This document shows positions 54,856 to 63,500 of a DNA stretch of 64,000 bases, piece after piece. Positions within the stretch are counted from its first letter, which is position 1. Every line of letters starts with the position of its first letter. A model generated the notes under the pieces. The model was not told the origin of the DNA, did no database searches, and saw only the letters and a list, made by a program, of their open reading frames with translations. The DNA is taken from the NCBI RefSeq assembly GCF_001704275.1, contig NZ_CP011533.1, positions 9,672,001 to 9,736,000 of the forward strand, written 5' to 3'. This DNA is from Streptomyces noursei ATCC 11455 (GTDB taxonomy: Bacteria > Actinomycetota > Actinomycetes > Streptomycetales > Streptomycetaceae). The position numbers were made by a program, and so were the translations under genes.

Positions 54856-55356
54856 ATGACCACACCACCGGCACACCCCAATCCCAACGACCCTATGCAC
54901 AATGCCCCGACCAGGATGCAGCCGCACGCACCAACTGAGCCTGCCCCTGCCTGGTGGTCCGTCGCCCCGCACTGTCGCGTCTGCGGAGCACAGCCCGCCG
55001 CCCACGTATCCGTGCGCGCACACCAAGGCGTGATCATGCTCATGCGATTTCACACCCAAAATGGCCTGTACTGCAGAACCTGCGGCACAGCCGTCATACG
55101 GGTGCTGACGACCCTGACCCTTTACCAGGGCTGGTGGTCGCCCCTTTCCCTGGTCGCCTTCACCCCCGCGACCCTGATCGCGAACGTCTTCGCTCACCGT
55201 AAGATTGCCGCCCTGCCGCCCCCTGGGCCCACGGCACCCGGAGCCACTCCCATGCAACAGGGAAAGCCCATCCACAGACGCCCGCTGGCGTACATCGCTG
55301 TCGTGCCTCTGGCATGGGCTGCCTGGTTCATCCCCAACATCATTGCCCACCTTTGA
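54856..55356 (+). CDS. Membrane protein with zinc-ribbon Cys pairs
   Basis: A 166-residue protein. A Pro-rich start leads to two Cys pairs, PHCRVCGAQPAAH and LYCRTCGTAVIR, that can bind zinc. Two hydrophobic helices follow (SLVAFTPATLIANVF and AYIAVVPLAWAAWFIPNIIA). The start at the second ATG has AGGAG eight bases upstream. The pattern occurs in small Streptomyces integral membrane proteins of unknown role. Confidence 0.6.
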   Translation: MTTPPAHPNPNDPMHNAPTRMQPHAPTEPAPAWWSVAPHCRVCGAQPAAHVSVRAHQGVIMLMRFHTQNGLYCRTCGTAVIRVLTTLTLYQGWWSPLSLVAFTPATLIANVFAHRKIAALPPPGPTAPGATPMQQGKPIHRRPLAYIAVVPLAWAAWFIPNIIAHL

Positions 55357-55574
55357 ACGGAGCACACTCAGGCGGCGGGCTGGCCTCGATCGCTGGAGCG
55401 ACGTCGCTGCTTCATGGCTCGACGGTAGCGTGCGGACTGGGCAGTAGGGGCACTGGTCTCGGTTGACTCCATGATGCCGCAGCTTGAAAACGTCTCAATG
55501 ACCTGGCCATTTCAGGTATGACGGGCAATGATGAGTGCCACAACATCGTACGAGAAGAGGGGAGATGGTGACTG

Positions 55575-55889
55575 ATGGCTCTGCCCACGCTAAGCCCGGC
55601 TCAGCGGTCCGAGGCGTTGAAGAAGGCCGCGGCTGTCCGCAAGGAGCGCGGCGAGATCCTGGCCCAGCTCAAGGACCACAAAGTGACATTGGAGGAGGTG
55701 TTGAAGCGCGAAGACACGGTGGTTGGGAAGACCTACGTAAAGCGATTGCTGGAAGCGCTGCCAGGAATCGGCAAGGTGCGCGCCAGTCAACTGCTGGACG
55801 AACTCGGGATCTCCGAGACCCGACGAGTGCAGGGCCTCGGCGCCCGTCAGAAGGAACGACTTCTCAGTCTCTACCCGCCCCGCGCGTGA
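55575..55889 (+). CDS. Actinobacterial integration host factor (IHF-like)
   Basis: A 104-residue protein that matches mycobacterial and Streptomyces IHF in length and plan: MALPTLSPAQRSEALKKAAA, a basic helix VRKERGEILAQLKDHKVTLE, and the helix-hairpin KRLLEALPGIGKVRASQLLD followed by an Arg-rich end. It binds DNA without strict sequence preference and shapes the nucleoid. A copy on a mobile replicon would be an extra one beside the chromosomal gene. Confidence 0.85.
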   Translation: MALPTLSPAQRSEALKKAAAVRKERGEILAQLKDHKVTLEEVLKREDTVVGKTYVKRLLEALPGIGKVRASQLLDELGISETRRVQGLGARQKERLLSLYPPRA

Positions 55890-55994
55890 CCGGTGGCCGC
55901 CCGTGCGCCCCTCTGAGGGCCGAGAGCCTGTGCCGCCCTCATCACGCTCGTCCGAGGGGCCATCCCGGCGCCTGGCTATGTTCGCTGCGAGCAT

Positions 55995-56224
55995 GTACCC
56001 AGGCGTGGCCGTGTGAGGGAAGCTCGTGCACGCTTCCGAGACGGGGAACGCCGACCAGCCCCACTGACGGTTGTCGTCCAAGTCGGGCAACAGTCCTCGT
56101 TATTCCGTGCACGCTGGCGAGCTTCGCCGAGTTTGGCCAGCAACGCCAGGTTGAAGCCCTCGGGCAAAGTCCTTCTTCCGACAGTGTGCCGAGCTTTCCC
56201 AGGCGGTAGTCTGCCCCGTCTCAC
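55995..56224 (-). pseudogene. Broken paralog of the gene at 57339
   Basis: The frame has LPEGFNLALLAKLGEARQRA, then must shift to read LPDLDDNRQWGWSAFPVSEA. The same blocks appear unbroken at 57686-57339 as LPEDFDLALLAKHAEAVQRA and LPDLDDNRQWAWSVFSVSEL. The N-terminal part is missing, so this is a frameshifted partial duplicate. Confidence 0.6.
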
Positions 56225-56478
56225 GTCGGCACTTGCATGCCTGACGGCAGGCGGGCTTGCACCCGGCCGTCACGGATGGTTCCACCTCAGGGCGCGCAGG
56301 GTTGATGATCAGTTCACTTGGTCAAGGACTGGCCAATCCATTGCACGGTTGTCGCGAGTCTGCGCACGGTGGCCTGGGAACGAAATGAATGCCGGGCAAA
56401 GCTCTCGGCACCACTTTGACTTGCGAGCGCCACGCTCGTAAGTTGGTGTCACCTCAGGCCAGTCGCGAAGGAGCTGTC

Positions 56479-56862
56479 ATGGTCGACAAACCTCACGCCA
56501 GGGCGTTCGACCTGCCGGGTTGGCCCTGTCCGCCGCGTGTTCGGGACATCCCGCACCATGAGAACAGCTGGGGATGGATCGCCGTCGGATCGCACCTTGC
56601 GAAAAATTCTCCCGTCGCACAAGACGAGCTCGGCTACTTGTGGGTGAATGGCGATTTCGTTCCGAAGTTTCAGGTCCCGGAAGAGAATCACAATCCCGGG
56701 GCAGTAGTGTTCTTCGACGACGGAATGATCGGGCTGTGGATCCATCCCAAATCGCTGCGGTACCTTCCGTCGATCAGTCGACTCGACATGGGGCACGACG
56801 AGTGGGTCCCCGTCAACGTTGTAGCCGCTGAACTGCCGGAGCACATCAGGGAAATGTCGTGA
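56479..56862 (+). CDS. Hypothetical protein
   Basis: A 127-residue protein from an ATG behind GAAGGAG. It is beta-rich with many Trp and Pro residues (FDLPGWPCPPRVRDIPHHEN, SWGWIAVGSHLAKNSPVAQD, GYLWVNGDFVPKFQVP, GAVVFFDDGMIGLWIHPKSL). No family recognised. Its stop overlaps the start of the HTH-like gene after it (GTGA), as in small two-gene systems. Confidence 0.55.
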   Translation: MVDKPHARAFDLPGWPCPPRVRDIPHHENSWGWIAVGSHLAKNSPVAQDELGYLWVNGDFVPKFQVPEENHNPGAVVFFDDGMIGLWIHPKSLRYLPSISRLDMGHDEWVPVNVVAAELPEHIREMS

Positions 56863-57290
56863 AAGACAGCGCGCTGGTTCTCCTGGTCAGACCTGACTCA
56901 GTGGACGCCTTGCCACCTGATCGGGTCCATGCAGCACTCAGCGCGGACCTCGGGCAACGCGGCTTCACCTACGAGAACGGGAGCGAGACAAAGTTCAAGC
57001 AGGGGGCTGGAGGCACCCTCGAATTGCCTGTGGCCGGTACTTCTGCCGTTCAGAACGCCCAAAGGATCCTCCGTCGTTGTGGCTGGCAAATCGTTCGCAC
57101 GATACTGCAGAGCGATTGGGAGAACCGACTGTGGACGGCAGAGCAAGCCGCCTCGTATTGGGGAGTGAGCGCGTCACGCGCCCGCGCTATCCTGGCCGAC
57201 CGTAATATCAAGCGCGTCTCGGGTTACTCGGCCGAGCAGATCAAACAAGTCGAGTTGCGCCAAGGTGCACGCACCGACCTGCAACATTGA
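56859..57290 (+). CDS. Hypothetical protein with C-terminal HTH
   Basis: A 143-residue protein from a GTG coupled to the previous gene. The first half (ALVLLVRPDSVDALPPDRVH) is unassigned. The second half holds a plausible HTH, LWTAEQAASYWGVSASRARA then ILADRNIKRVSGYSAEQI, of the MerR/excisionase kind. The pair could be a regulatory or toxin-antitoxin-like unit, but nothing proves it. Confidence 0.5.
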   Translation: MKDSALVLLVRPDSVDALPPDRVHAALSADLGQRGFTYENGSETKFKQGAGGTLELPVAGTSAVQNAQRILRRCGWQIVRTILQSDWENRLWTAEQAASYWGVSASRARAILADRNIKRVSGYSAEQIKQVELRQGARTDLQH

Positions 57291-57338
57291 GGAACTCCGG
57301 CCGACACGATGAGCCCCTCACGCCCCGGCCCTGAGAGT

Positions 57339-57686
57339 TCAGTCCGGCCACAGCTCCGAGACGGAGAACACCGACCACGCCCACTGACGATTGTCATCCA
57401 GGTCGGGAAGCAGGATGAGATGCTCCTCGCTGGTCTTGGCGCGCTGGACAGCTTCGGCATGTTTGGCCAACAGGGCCAGGTCGAAGTCCTCGGGCAGGTC
57501 GTTTGGAGCCGGTACGCCCAGCATCTCGCTGTCCCTGTGGGCGAGCGTAACGACATCGCCGGAGCCGAGCCGCGACGCAGTCAGCTTCTTTGCTGAGGCC
57601 CTGAGATGGGTAATGGCGTCGGCTCGAACCAACTGGCGCGGGGAATCAGGTTGCAGGGAGGTGCAAAGCACCCAGATGTCGACCAT
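57339..57686 (-). CDS. Hypothetical protein (paralog of decayed copy at 56 kb)
   Basis: A 115-residue protein starting at the ATG after AGGAG. It begins MVDIWVLCTSLQPDSP, continues RLGSGDVVTLAHRDSEMLGV, and ends LPDLDDNRQWAWSVFSVSEL. The C-terminal block is shared with the broken copy at 55995-56224. Function unknown. Confidence 0.5.
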   Translation of the reverse strand: MVDIWVLCTSLQPDSPRQLVRADAITHLRASAKKLTASRLGSGDVVTLAHRDSEMLGVPAPNDLPEDFDLALLAKHAEAVQRAKTSEEHLILLPDLDDNRQWAWSVFSVSELWPD

Positions 57687-57817
57687 GCGGTTCTTCTCCT
57701 GACGTTTGATTGTGATTTCGTGGCCGGCGTGATCGCTGATCACACAGACTGCGTCTTCGGCGTGGCCCCGCCCGAGCTCGGAGGCTCACGCGGGACAAGG
57801 ACTGGGGGGAGTTACCT

Positions 57818-60800
57818 CTACATCACCTCGGCATGTGCAGGGCTGGCAAGCAGTTTCTCGATGAGGGCCTCGGACGCCGGCAGCATGCCGACATCGAGTC
57901 GACGGTTGACGGTTTGGAGGGCCTCGACGGCTTTGTAGATCCCGGCGCGGTTGCCTGCGGCGTGCTCGATTTTCATCCAGCCTTGGTAGAGGAGTTCCGC
58001 GCTGTCATCGACTTCAAGTCCGATGGTGATGGAGCGTCGCGCGGCATCCAGATCCTTGCTCGGGCCGGTGAGCCGCCATGTGGCGATGGTGTGCGCGACG
58101 TCCGTGATCCGGGCCAGCATTTCTTGGAGCAGGGGCGCTGCCCAGGCGTGGTCGCCACCTTCGAAGGGACGCCCTCGCACCAGCTCCAGGGCTTCTTCCA
58201 GTTGTGCAAGGCCGACGTCCGGGCCGAGGGCAAGACCCTGTTCGGCCAGGTGTTGGAAGCGGACCCAGTCGCAGCGCACGGCGGGCGAGAGGCGGTATCC
58301 GGCGTTGAGATGCCGCGGAAGGTACAGCTCGCCATCAGTGTCGGAGCCGAGGCGGCTGCGCAGCTCCGACATGCGCGATTGCAGGGTGGCCCGTGACCAA
58401 GGCGAGGCGGGATCCATGGCCTCGCACAGCGCCTCGGCACCACGGCCGGGTTTGAAGAAGAGCAATGCCGCCAGCGAGGCGAGCTTCCCGCCGTGTCCCG
58501 ATGCCTGGATCCCAGTCACTGCGACCGGCCCGAGGACCTGGATCTGCGGTGCATCGGGATTCTCAGACCCTGTGCCTGCGGGGTTGACCTGCTCAGCGTG
58601 CTCGTCCGCGGTGCCCTTGTGCAGCGTCACTACCGCAGCCGGCGCGCGGCCTTCTTCATCGACAACACCCTCCGCATCTCCTTCCGCTGGTTCCCCGGTG
58701 GGAGGCTGCATCGGGAACCGGTGAATGGTGGCAGGACCGGCGGCCGCCGCGAGCGCCGCAAACGGCGTCCCCTCCTCGATGTGCCCATCCGTCTCGGGGA
58801 TTTGGGTGGGATCAGGGACGTTCCGCCACGGGCCCTCGGCTGGCCGGGCGGGTTCCTCGGCAGTGCGCAAGTCGGCGATGAACTGGGCGTAGTCCTGGTC
58901 GGTGACGTGCTGGATGACCACACGGCTGGACAGCGCACTGCAGGTCTGCTCGTCGCCATCGGCACGCAGGATCTCCGCTTCGGGAAAGCAGGCGGCGGTG
59001 CGGGCAGCGGGGAGCACCAGCGCGACGGGCAGGTCCCGGGCGGCGGCGACGGCATCGGCCAGGTCCCACGCGTCCTGCTCCTCGGCGTCGGCAGCGCAGA
59101 TCAGCAGCCACGGCAGTGGTTTGGTCTCGGCGTCGACAGATTGATGCTGCTCCAGTAGGAGTTCGCCCAGGTCCCGGGTGGCGGCCCGCAGGTGGGGCAC
59201 CGCCCGGACACGACCCTGGGGGAGAAGGGTGGACAACTCCTCTCCCAGTCCCACGGTGAGGATCTCGGTGCGGTCGCTCCAACTGCATGTCGCGGCCTCC
59301 ATCGCGATGGCCCGTACCACCGTGCGCACCTCCGCCTCGTTGCCCTCGATCAAAAGGGTGCGGGTGTGGGGGAGGTTGACCAGCAGCAGATCGCCATCGG
59401 GGTTGCTGCCGATGGTCACCAGGCCCGGCCACGGCGCGGGCACCTTCCGCGCCTGGTCGGCGTCGAGCAACTGAGCCTTCTCGGGCAGGGTCCACCACCC
59501 GTCCGCCCCCGCGGTGAACGGCGGGATCGGTGCCGTGGCGGGGGCGTCGGGCCGAAGTTCCACGGTTCGGCCGGTGACTCGGGCGCCGTGCAGCGCCGGC
59601 AGTTTTTCGCCCTGGTCGAGCAGGTGGTGGTGCAGGGTGCGCGCGGCGGTGTCCAGAAGCTGGACGCTGCCGGGTTCGGCGGCCGCGGCCAGGGACTGCT
59701 CCAGTGCGCTGGCTTCGTCGGGCATGGCGATCGTCTCGCCCGCCTTGCGTCGTCGCTGTTGGAGGATGCGTTTCAGCGCCAGCCCGCCGGTCAGCGCCGC
59801 AGCCAGTAGTGCCCCGATTCCGGCGAGTTGCTGGGTCCCGATGCCGGTGTCGGACTGGTGGCTGACGTTCCTCGCGTCCGGTGCCGCAGGGCCCGCCGAG
59901 GTAGGAGAGGGATGAGCGGTGCTGGGTTCAGAAGTGGGGGTCGGCGTGGGGGAGGGGTGCGCCGCCGGGGGAGCGGCGGCCGCCGTGTGCGTCGGGTCGG
60001 CTGAGGACGGACCGGCGGGTTGCTCCGGTTGCTTGGGACGGGGCGAGGCATGGTTGTTCTGGTGGGGCAGGGCTTGGGTATCTCGATCACGCTGGGCGCC
60101 CGGTGAGCCCTGGCTCGGGGCGGGGCGGTGCAACGTGTCGGGAGGCGGGGCGGATTTTGAGGATTTCGTGCCGTCGCTGGTCGGTGAGGGCACCGTCAGG
60201 TGCTGCCCGGGGTAGATGAGGCCGGGGTCGGTGAACCGCGCGTTGCGGTTGGCTTCGAAGATCCGCGGATACTGGGAGGCGTCGCCGAGTTGCTGCCGGG
60301 CGATGTCGGAGAGTGTCTGGCCCTCCTTGACCACCACGGTCCGCGCCTTGGCATCGTGGGGTTGTCCGGCGTGCTGCCCAGTATCTGGTAGCCGCAGTAC
60401 CCACCCCGGCTGTATGAACCCCTCAGCGTGGAAGATCGCGCCGTCTGGCATGGTGCGGCCCTCGTTGAGGTCGGCGATAGCCGTCCACAACTCCCCGTTA
60501 CCCAACTCCTTCTCGGCAATGCCCCACAGACTCTCCGCCGGCCTGACCTCCCGCACGGTGTAGGTGCGCTGCGTCTGCGTCTGAGCCGCCTGGACCATAG
60601 GACCGTCCATCTGCGCTGTCCTCGCGGCCGGCGTCGCGTCGCCAAGCGAGGACGGGCCACGAGCCGGCCCAGCACTTGGATGAGCGCTGATGGCATGAGC
60701 AGAGACGGGAGCCGCCAGCGCGGTGCCGGTCGGCAGGAGCACCACGATGCTGCTGATGAGCGTCGCCGCGGCACGCTGGCTGACCGCCAGGGACCACCTC

Positions 60801-61099
60801 GGGCGGATGACGCGGCCACGGACCTGCGCGACGATCTCGACCAACACGCTCAGCGTGAACTGCGCCCAGGCCAGCCAGGCGACGGCCAGCACGACCACCA
60901 GGGCCGCAGCACCGGTATCGGGACGGCTGAGCAGGTGGAACAGAGCATCGCCACCGCTGGCCCACACCAGGGGCGACGCCATCGCAAGACCGACCGGAGC
61001 CCCGATCATCGCAGCGGCCAGCACCACCACGCTGACGACCGCGCGCACCACCGCACCCGGCTTCCGGAGAACACCCCGGTGGTGAGAAACAGTAGGCAT
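57818..61099 (-). CDS. LysM and BTAD membrane protein of Tad locus
   Basis: A 1093-residue protein. Two or three N-terminal helices (VVSVVVLAAAMIGAPVGLAM, AAALVVVLAVAWLAWAQFTL) precede two LysM-type repeats (YTVREVRPAESLWGIAEKEL; VVVKEGQTLSDIARQQLGDA). A Pro/Thr-rich linker, another helix (IGALLAAALTGGLALKRIL), a degenerate nucleotide-binding-like region and a C-terminal BTAD domain (LASLAALLFFKPG, RATLQSRMSELRSRLGSD, GLDVGM-type end RLDVGMLPASEALIEKLL) follow. It is found beside Tad pilus genes in many Streptomyces. Its start overlaps the previous stop (TGATG). Confidence 0.8.
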   Translation of the reverse strand: MPTVSHHRGVLRKPGAVVRAVVSVVVLAAAMIGAPVGLAMASPLVWASGGDALFHLLSRPDTGAAALVVVLAVAWLAWAQFTLSVLVEIVAQVRGRVIRPRWSLAVSQRAAATLISSIVVLLPTGTALAAPVSAHAISAHPSAGPARGPSSLGDATPAARTAQMDGPMVQAAQTQTQRTYTVREVRPAESLWGIAEKELGNGELWTAIADLNEGRTMPDGAIFHAEGFIQPGWVLRLPDTGQHAGQPHDAKARTVVVKEGQTLSDIARQQLGDASQYPRIFEANRNARFTDPGLIYPGQHLTVPSPTSDGTKSSKSAPPPDTLHRPAPSQGSPGAQRDRDTQALPHQNNHASPRPKQPEQPAGPSSADPTHTAAAAPPAAHPSPTPTPTSEPSTAHPSPTSAGPAAPDARNVSHQSDTGIGTQQLAGIGALLAAALTGGLALKRILQQRRRKAGETIAMPDEASALEQSLAAAAEPGSVQLLDTAARTLHHHLLDQGEKLPALHGARVTGRTVELRPDAPATAPIPPFTAGADGWWTLPEKAQLLDADQARKVPAPWPGLVTIGSNPDGDLLLVNLPHTRTLLIEGNEAEVRTVVRAIAMEAATCSWSDRTEILTVGLGEELSTLLPQGRVRAVPHLRAATRDLGELLLEQHQSVDAETKPLPWLLICAADAEEQDAWDLADAVAAARDLPVALVLPAARTAACFPEAEILRADGDEQTCSALSSRVVIQHVTDQDYAQFIADLRTAEEPARPAEGPWRNVPDPTQIPETDGHIEEGTPFAALAAAAGPATIHRFPMQPPTGEPAEGDAEGVVDEEGRAPAAVVTLHKGTADEHAEQVNPAGTGSENPDAPQIQVLGPVAVTGIQASGHGGKLASLAALLFFKPGRGAEALCEAMDPASPWSRATLQSRMSELRSRLGSDTDGELYLPRHLNAGYRLSPAVRCDWVRFQHLAEQGLALGPDVGLAQLEEALELVRGRPFEGGDHAWAAPLLQEMLARITDVAHTIATWRLTGPSKDLDAARRSITIGLEVDDSAELLYQGWMKIEHAAGNRAGIYKAVEALQTVNRRLDVGMLPASEALIEKLLASPAHAEVM

Positions 61100-61527
61100 C
61101 AGGATCCCTCCTCGACTGCCACGCCACGGACGAGGCTGGCGTGCCCGTGGCCGGACACCGCCAGCTCCAGGGGCAGGAACTTCGCGGCGTAGGCGGTGTG
61201 CACGCTGACGCTCAGCTGACGGCCGCCGCTGGAGACCGTCACGGTCGCAGACGCACCGTGCGCCCGCAGATATGCCTGCGCGGCCGCCCGGGCGGCCTGC
61301 GGATCAACCACCACCTGCCGACCGGGCACAGCCTGGGCCGGATCGACGGCCTGACTCCCGGCCCGCGCCGCCTCCGTCGCCAACGCATCGGCCTGCTCCA
61401 CCGCCCGCACCCGCCCGTACCCGTCGACGAGCAGTCCGATCAGCGCCAGTAGCGCCACGGCGCAGATCGCCGTGTACACCGAGATCGATCCACGATCCCC
61501 TCGCCACCCTCCCCACCGGTGCGTCAT
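61099..61527 (-). CDS. TadG/TadE-like pilus assembly protein
   Basis: A 142-residue protein with one N-terminal helix (GSISVYTAICAVALLALIGL) after a basic start, then a pseudopilin-like body (VEQADALATEAARAGSQAVD, LPLELAVSGHGHASL). It overlaps both neighbours by start/stop junctions. Confidence 0.7.
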   Translation of the reverse strand: MTHRWGGWRGDRGSISVYTAICAVALLALIGLLVDGYGRVRAVEQADALATEAARAGSQAVDPAQAVPGRQVVVDPQAARAAAQAYLRAHGASATVTVSSGGRQLSVSVHTAYAAKFLPLELAVSGHGHASLVRGVAVEEGS

Positions 61528-61967
61528 GAGCCCGCCACTCGCTCTCGGTAGGTGTCCACCACGGAGGTGAACGTCCCCGTCAGTGTGTGCGCCCCCGGCA
61601 GGGGCAGCAGCAGATCCGTCAGTTTCACGCTGCACCGCACCGTGGCCGTCACCGCGGCGGGCTGACCGACGGGGGCATTGAGACCGCTGGTGTCGACCGA
61701 CACGCTGGTACTCGCACACGACACCCCCTGGCGGCCGAGCGTGTCGCGAGCTGCGGCAAGGGCGCCAGTCTGCGCGGCCTCGACGCTGCGAGCCAAAGAT
61801 GCTTCGCGGGCCGCATCGGCAGCCGCCGCATCCACATGGGAGCCGGACAGCACCAGGCGGCCGGCGGCGATGGCCAGGCACACCAGCATCACCAGCAACG
61901 GCGTCACGATGGCTGCCTCGACCGCCTGACTGCCCCGGTCATCGCCAAACCGCCAGCGCACACGCAT
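61524..61967 (-). CDS. TadE-like pilus assembly protein 2
   Basis: A 147-residue protein: GSQAVEAAIVTPLLVMLVCL is the TadE-type N-terminal helix with its Glu, followed by AAAADAAREASLARSVEAAQ. It is coupled by ATGA to the downstream gene. The start at the ATG before RVRWRFGDD was chosen because the TadE motif follows within 15 residues. Confidence 0.75.
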   Translation of the reverse strand: MRVRWRFGDDRGSQAVEAAIVTPLLVMLVCLAIAAGRLVLSGSHVDAAAADAAREASLARSVEAAQTGALAAARDTLGRQGVSCASTSVSVDTSGLNAPVGQPAAVTATVRCSVKLTDLLLPLPGAHTLTGTFTSVVDTYRERVAGS

Positions 61968-61968
61968 C

Positions 61969-62391
61969 TCAGCCTCCGGGCGAGGTGTAGCGCTCGATAG
62001 GGCCCGTCGCGACCTGAGTGATCTGCAGCCCGGGAACGCCCGGCAGCAGCGACAAGGCACGCCCCGTGACCTCGATACGGACACGCTCCCCGGTGCCGGC
62101 CGCCTGAACCGTGGCGCCGGTGAGCAGATCCCCGGCGGTCCGGTCCAGCACCGAGCGGGCACGCTCCTGCCCCTGGCCGAGCGTGGCGTGGTAACTCCGT
62201 GCGGCGGCAGCGCCTTCACGTGCAGCGGTCAGCGCGATGCCGCGCGCCAGGAACCACAGCCCCGCCTGCACCACGGCGAGGGTCAGCACGATGATGGCCG
62301 GCAGCACGATCGCCATCTGCACCGATGCCTCCCCCTGATCCCGCCGCCACCACCTTCCTCGGCCATCGCTGTTTCCCCCGCTGCCGGGCAT
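61969..62391 (-). CDS. TadE-like pilus assembly protein 1
   Basis: A 140-residue protein with GEASVQMAIVLPAIIVLTLA, the TadE helix, then GLWFLARGIALTAAREGAAA and a beta-rich C-terminus (RVRIEVTGRALSLLPG). It lies between the Flp-like pilin and the second TadE in the operon. Confidence 0.75.
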   Translation of the reverse strand: MPGSGGNSDGRGRWWRRDQGEASVQMAIVLPAIIVLTLAVVQAGLWFLARGIALTAAREGAAAARSYHATLGQGQERARSVLDRTAGDLLTGATVQAAGTGERVRIEVTGRALSLLPGVPGLQITQVATGPIERYTSPGG

Positions 62392-62394
62392 GGT

Positions 62395-62601
62395 TCACAC
62401 GCCCCCCAGCTTGCCGTCGTACTTCTTGACCACCGCGGCGATGGTGCCAGCGATCACGATCGCTCCACCAATGGCGGCAGCCCAGATGATGACGGTGGTG
62501 ATGCTGATGTCCCCGCGATCGGGCTGTGCCAGCGACTTGGCCATCCGCTCGCGGTAGTCGGCAGCCCACACAGAGGCGCGCGCCACCAGTTTGGTCAACA
62601 T
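62395..62601 (-). CDS. Flp-like pilin / small Tad protein (68 aa)
   Basis: A 68-residue protein: basic start LTKLVARASVWAADYRERMA, then one helix ISITTVIIWAAAIGGAIVIA and a short basic tail. Size and position right after TadC fit a Flp-type pilin subunit. The processing site is not certain. Confidence 0.6.
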   Translation of the reverse strand: MLTKLVARASVWAADYRERMAKSLAQPDRGDISITTVIIWAAAIGGAIVIAGTIAAVVKKYDGKLGGV

Positions 62602-62621
62602 GACGTTCTCCCTTCGACGAG

Positions 62622-63500
62622 TCAGGTAGCGACGATGCGGATGACGGCCGGGAAGGCGAGAAGCAGCATGACCAGCACAGCGAGCAGGGCACCGGGAGCG
62701 GTCATCTTCTCGCTGTCGGCATTGGCCTCGGCCGCCTGCGCCTCCAACAGTTCGGTACGCAACGCCCGGGCTCGACCGCGCAGCGTGGAGTAGACGGCCG
62801 CACCGTCGTCGCTGGACTGCCGCATGATGTCGGCGACGTCGCTCAGCACGGGCAGACCCAACTCCTCGGTCATGTCGGCCAACGCCTGCCATGGCGCGAT
62901 CTTGTCGATCCGGGCGCGCGCCAGCGCCTGCCCGATCCGCTGGAACGCCCATCCCTCACCGACACCCGCGGCCTGTTCCAGGGCCTCGGTCGGCCCGGCG
63001 TCCCCGGCCCGCTTGAGCGCAACCAGGTCCAGGTAGGCCGCCATAGCATGGGCGAACTCCTCCCGAGCCCGCTTCGCCTGGTCCCGCACCGACAGGTCGG
63101 GAACGAACCACAACACCGCTGCCGCAGCCAGCCCCGCCGCGGTCGGCACGACAAAGGGGACGCCGCCGCCAAGAAACATCCACGGCAACAGCGCCACCGA
63201 CGGCAGCAGCAGTCCCAGTACCGCCATGCCCACCTTCAGCACCACGAACCGCTCGGGGGCCTGCTGCAACAGCAACAGGTTCCGGGTAGGGATGCTCACC
63301 CCCGGCACGTGACGCAGACGCTGCAGCACCCACCGCCCGACCGCTTCATCCCGACTGGCCGCAGCCGCAACCGCGACACCCCCTGACGCACGGCGCAACG
63401 ACTGTTCCAAGGACGGCTGCACCCTGCCCAGTTCACCGACCAGCAGCGCGAGACCACCACCCGCGGCAACGCCCGCTATGACGCCAGGCACCACGCTCAT
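62622..63500 (-). CDS. tadC: TadC-like type II secretion F-family protein
   Basis: A 292-residue membrane protein. The T2SSF domain shows FAHAMAAYLDLVALKRAGDA, EALEQAAGVGEGWAFQRIGQ and LPVLSDVADIMRQSSDDGAA, with a terminal helix LLAVLVMLLLAFPAVIRIVA. It forms the inner-membrane platform of the Tad pilus. Its start overlaps the TadB stop (ATGA). Confidence 0.85.
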   Translation of the reverse strand: MSVVPGVIAGVAAGGGLALLVGELGRVQPSLEQSLRRASGGVAVAAAASRDEAVGRWVLQRLRHVPGVSIPTRNLLLLQQAPERFVVLKVGMAVLGLLLPSVALLPWMFLGGGVPFVVPTAAGLAAAAVLWFVPDLSVRDQAKRAREEFAHAMAAYLDLVALKRAGDAGPTEALEQAAGVGEGWAFQRIGQALARARIDKIAPWQALADMTEELGLPVLSDVADIMRQSSDDGAAVYSTLRGRARALRTELLEAQAAEANADSEKMTAPGALLAVLVMLLLAFPAVIRIVAT

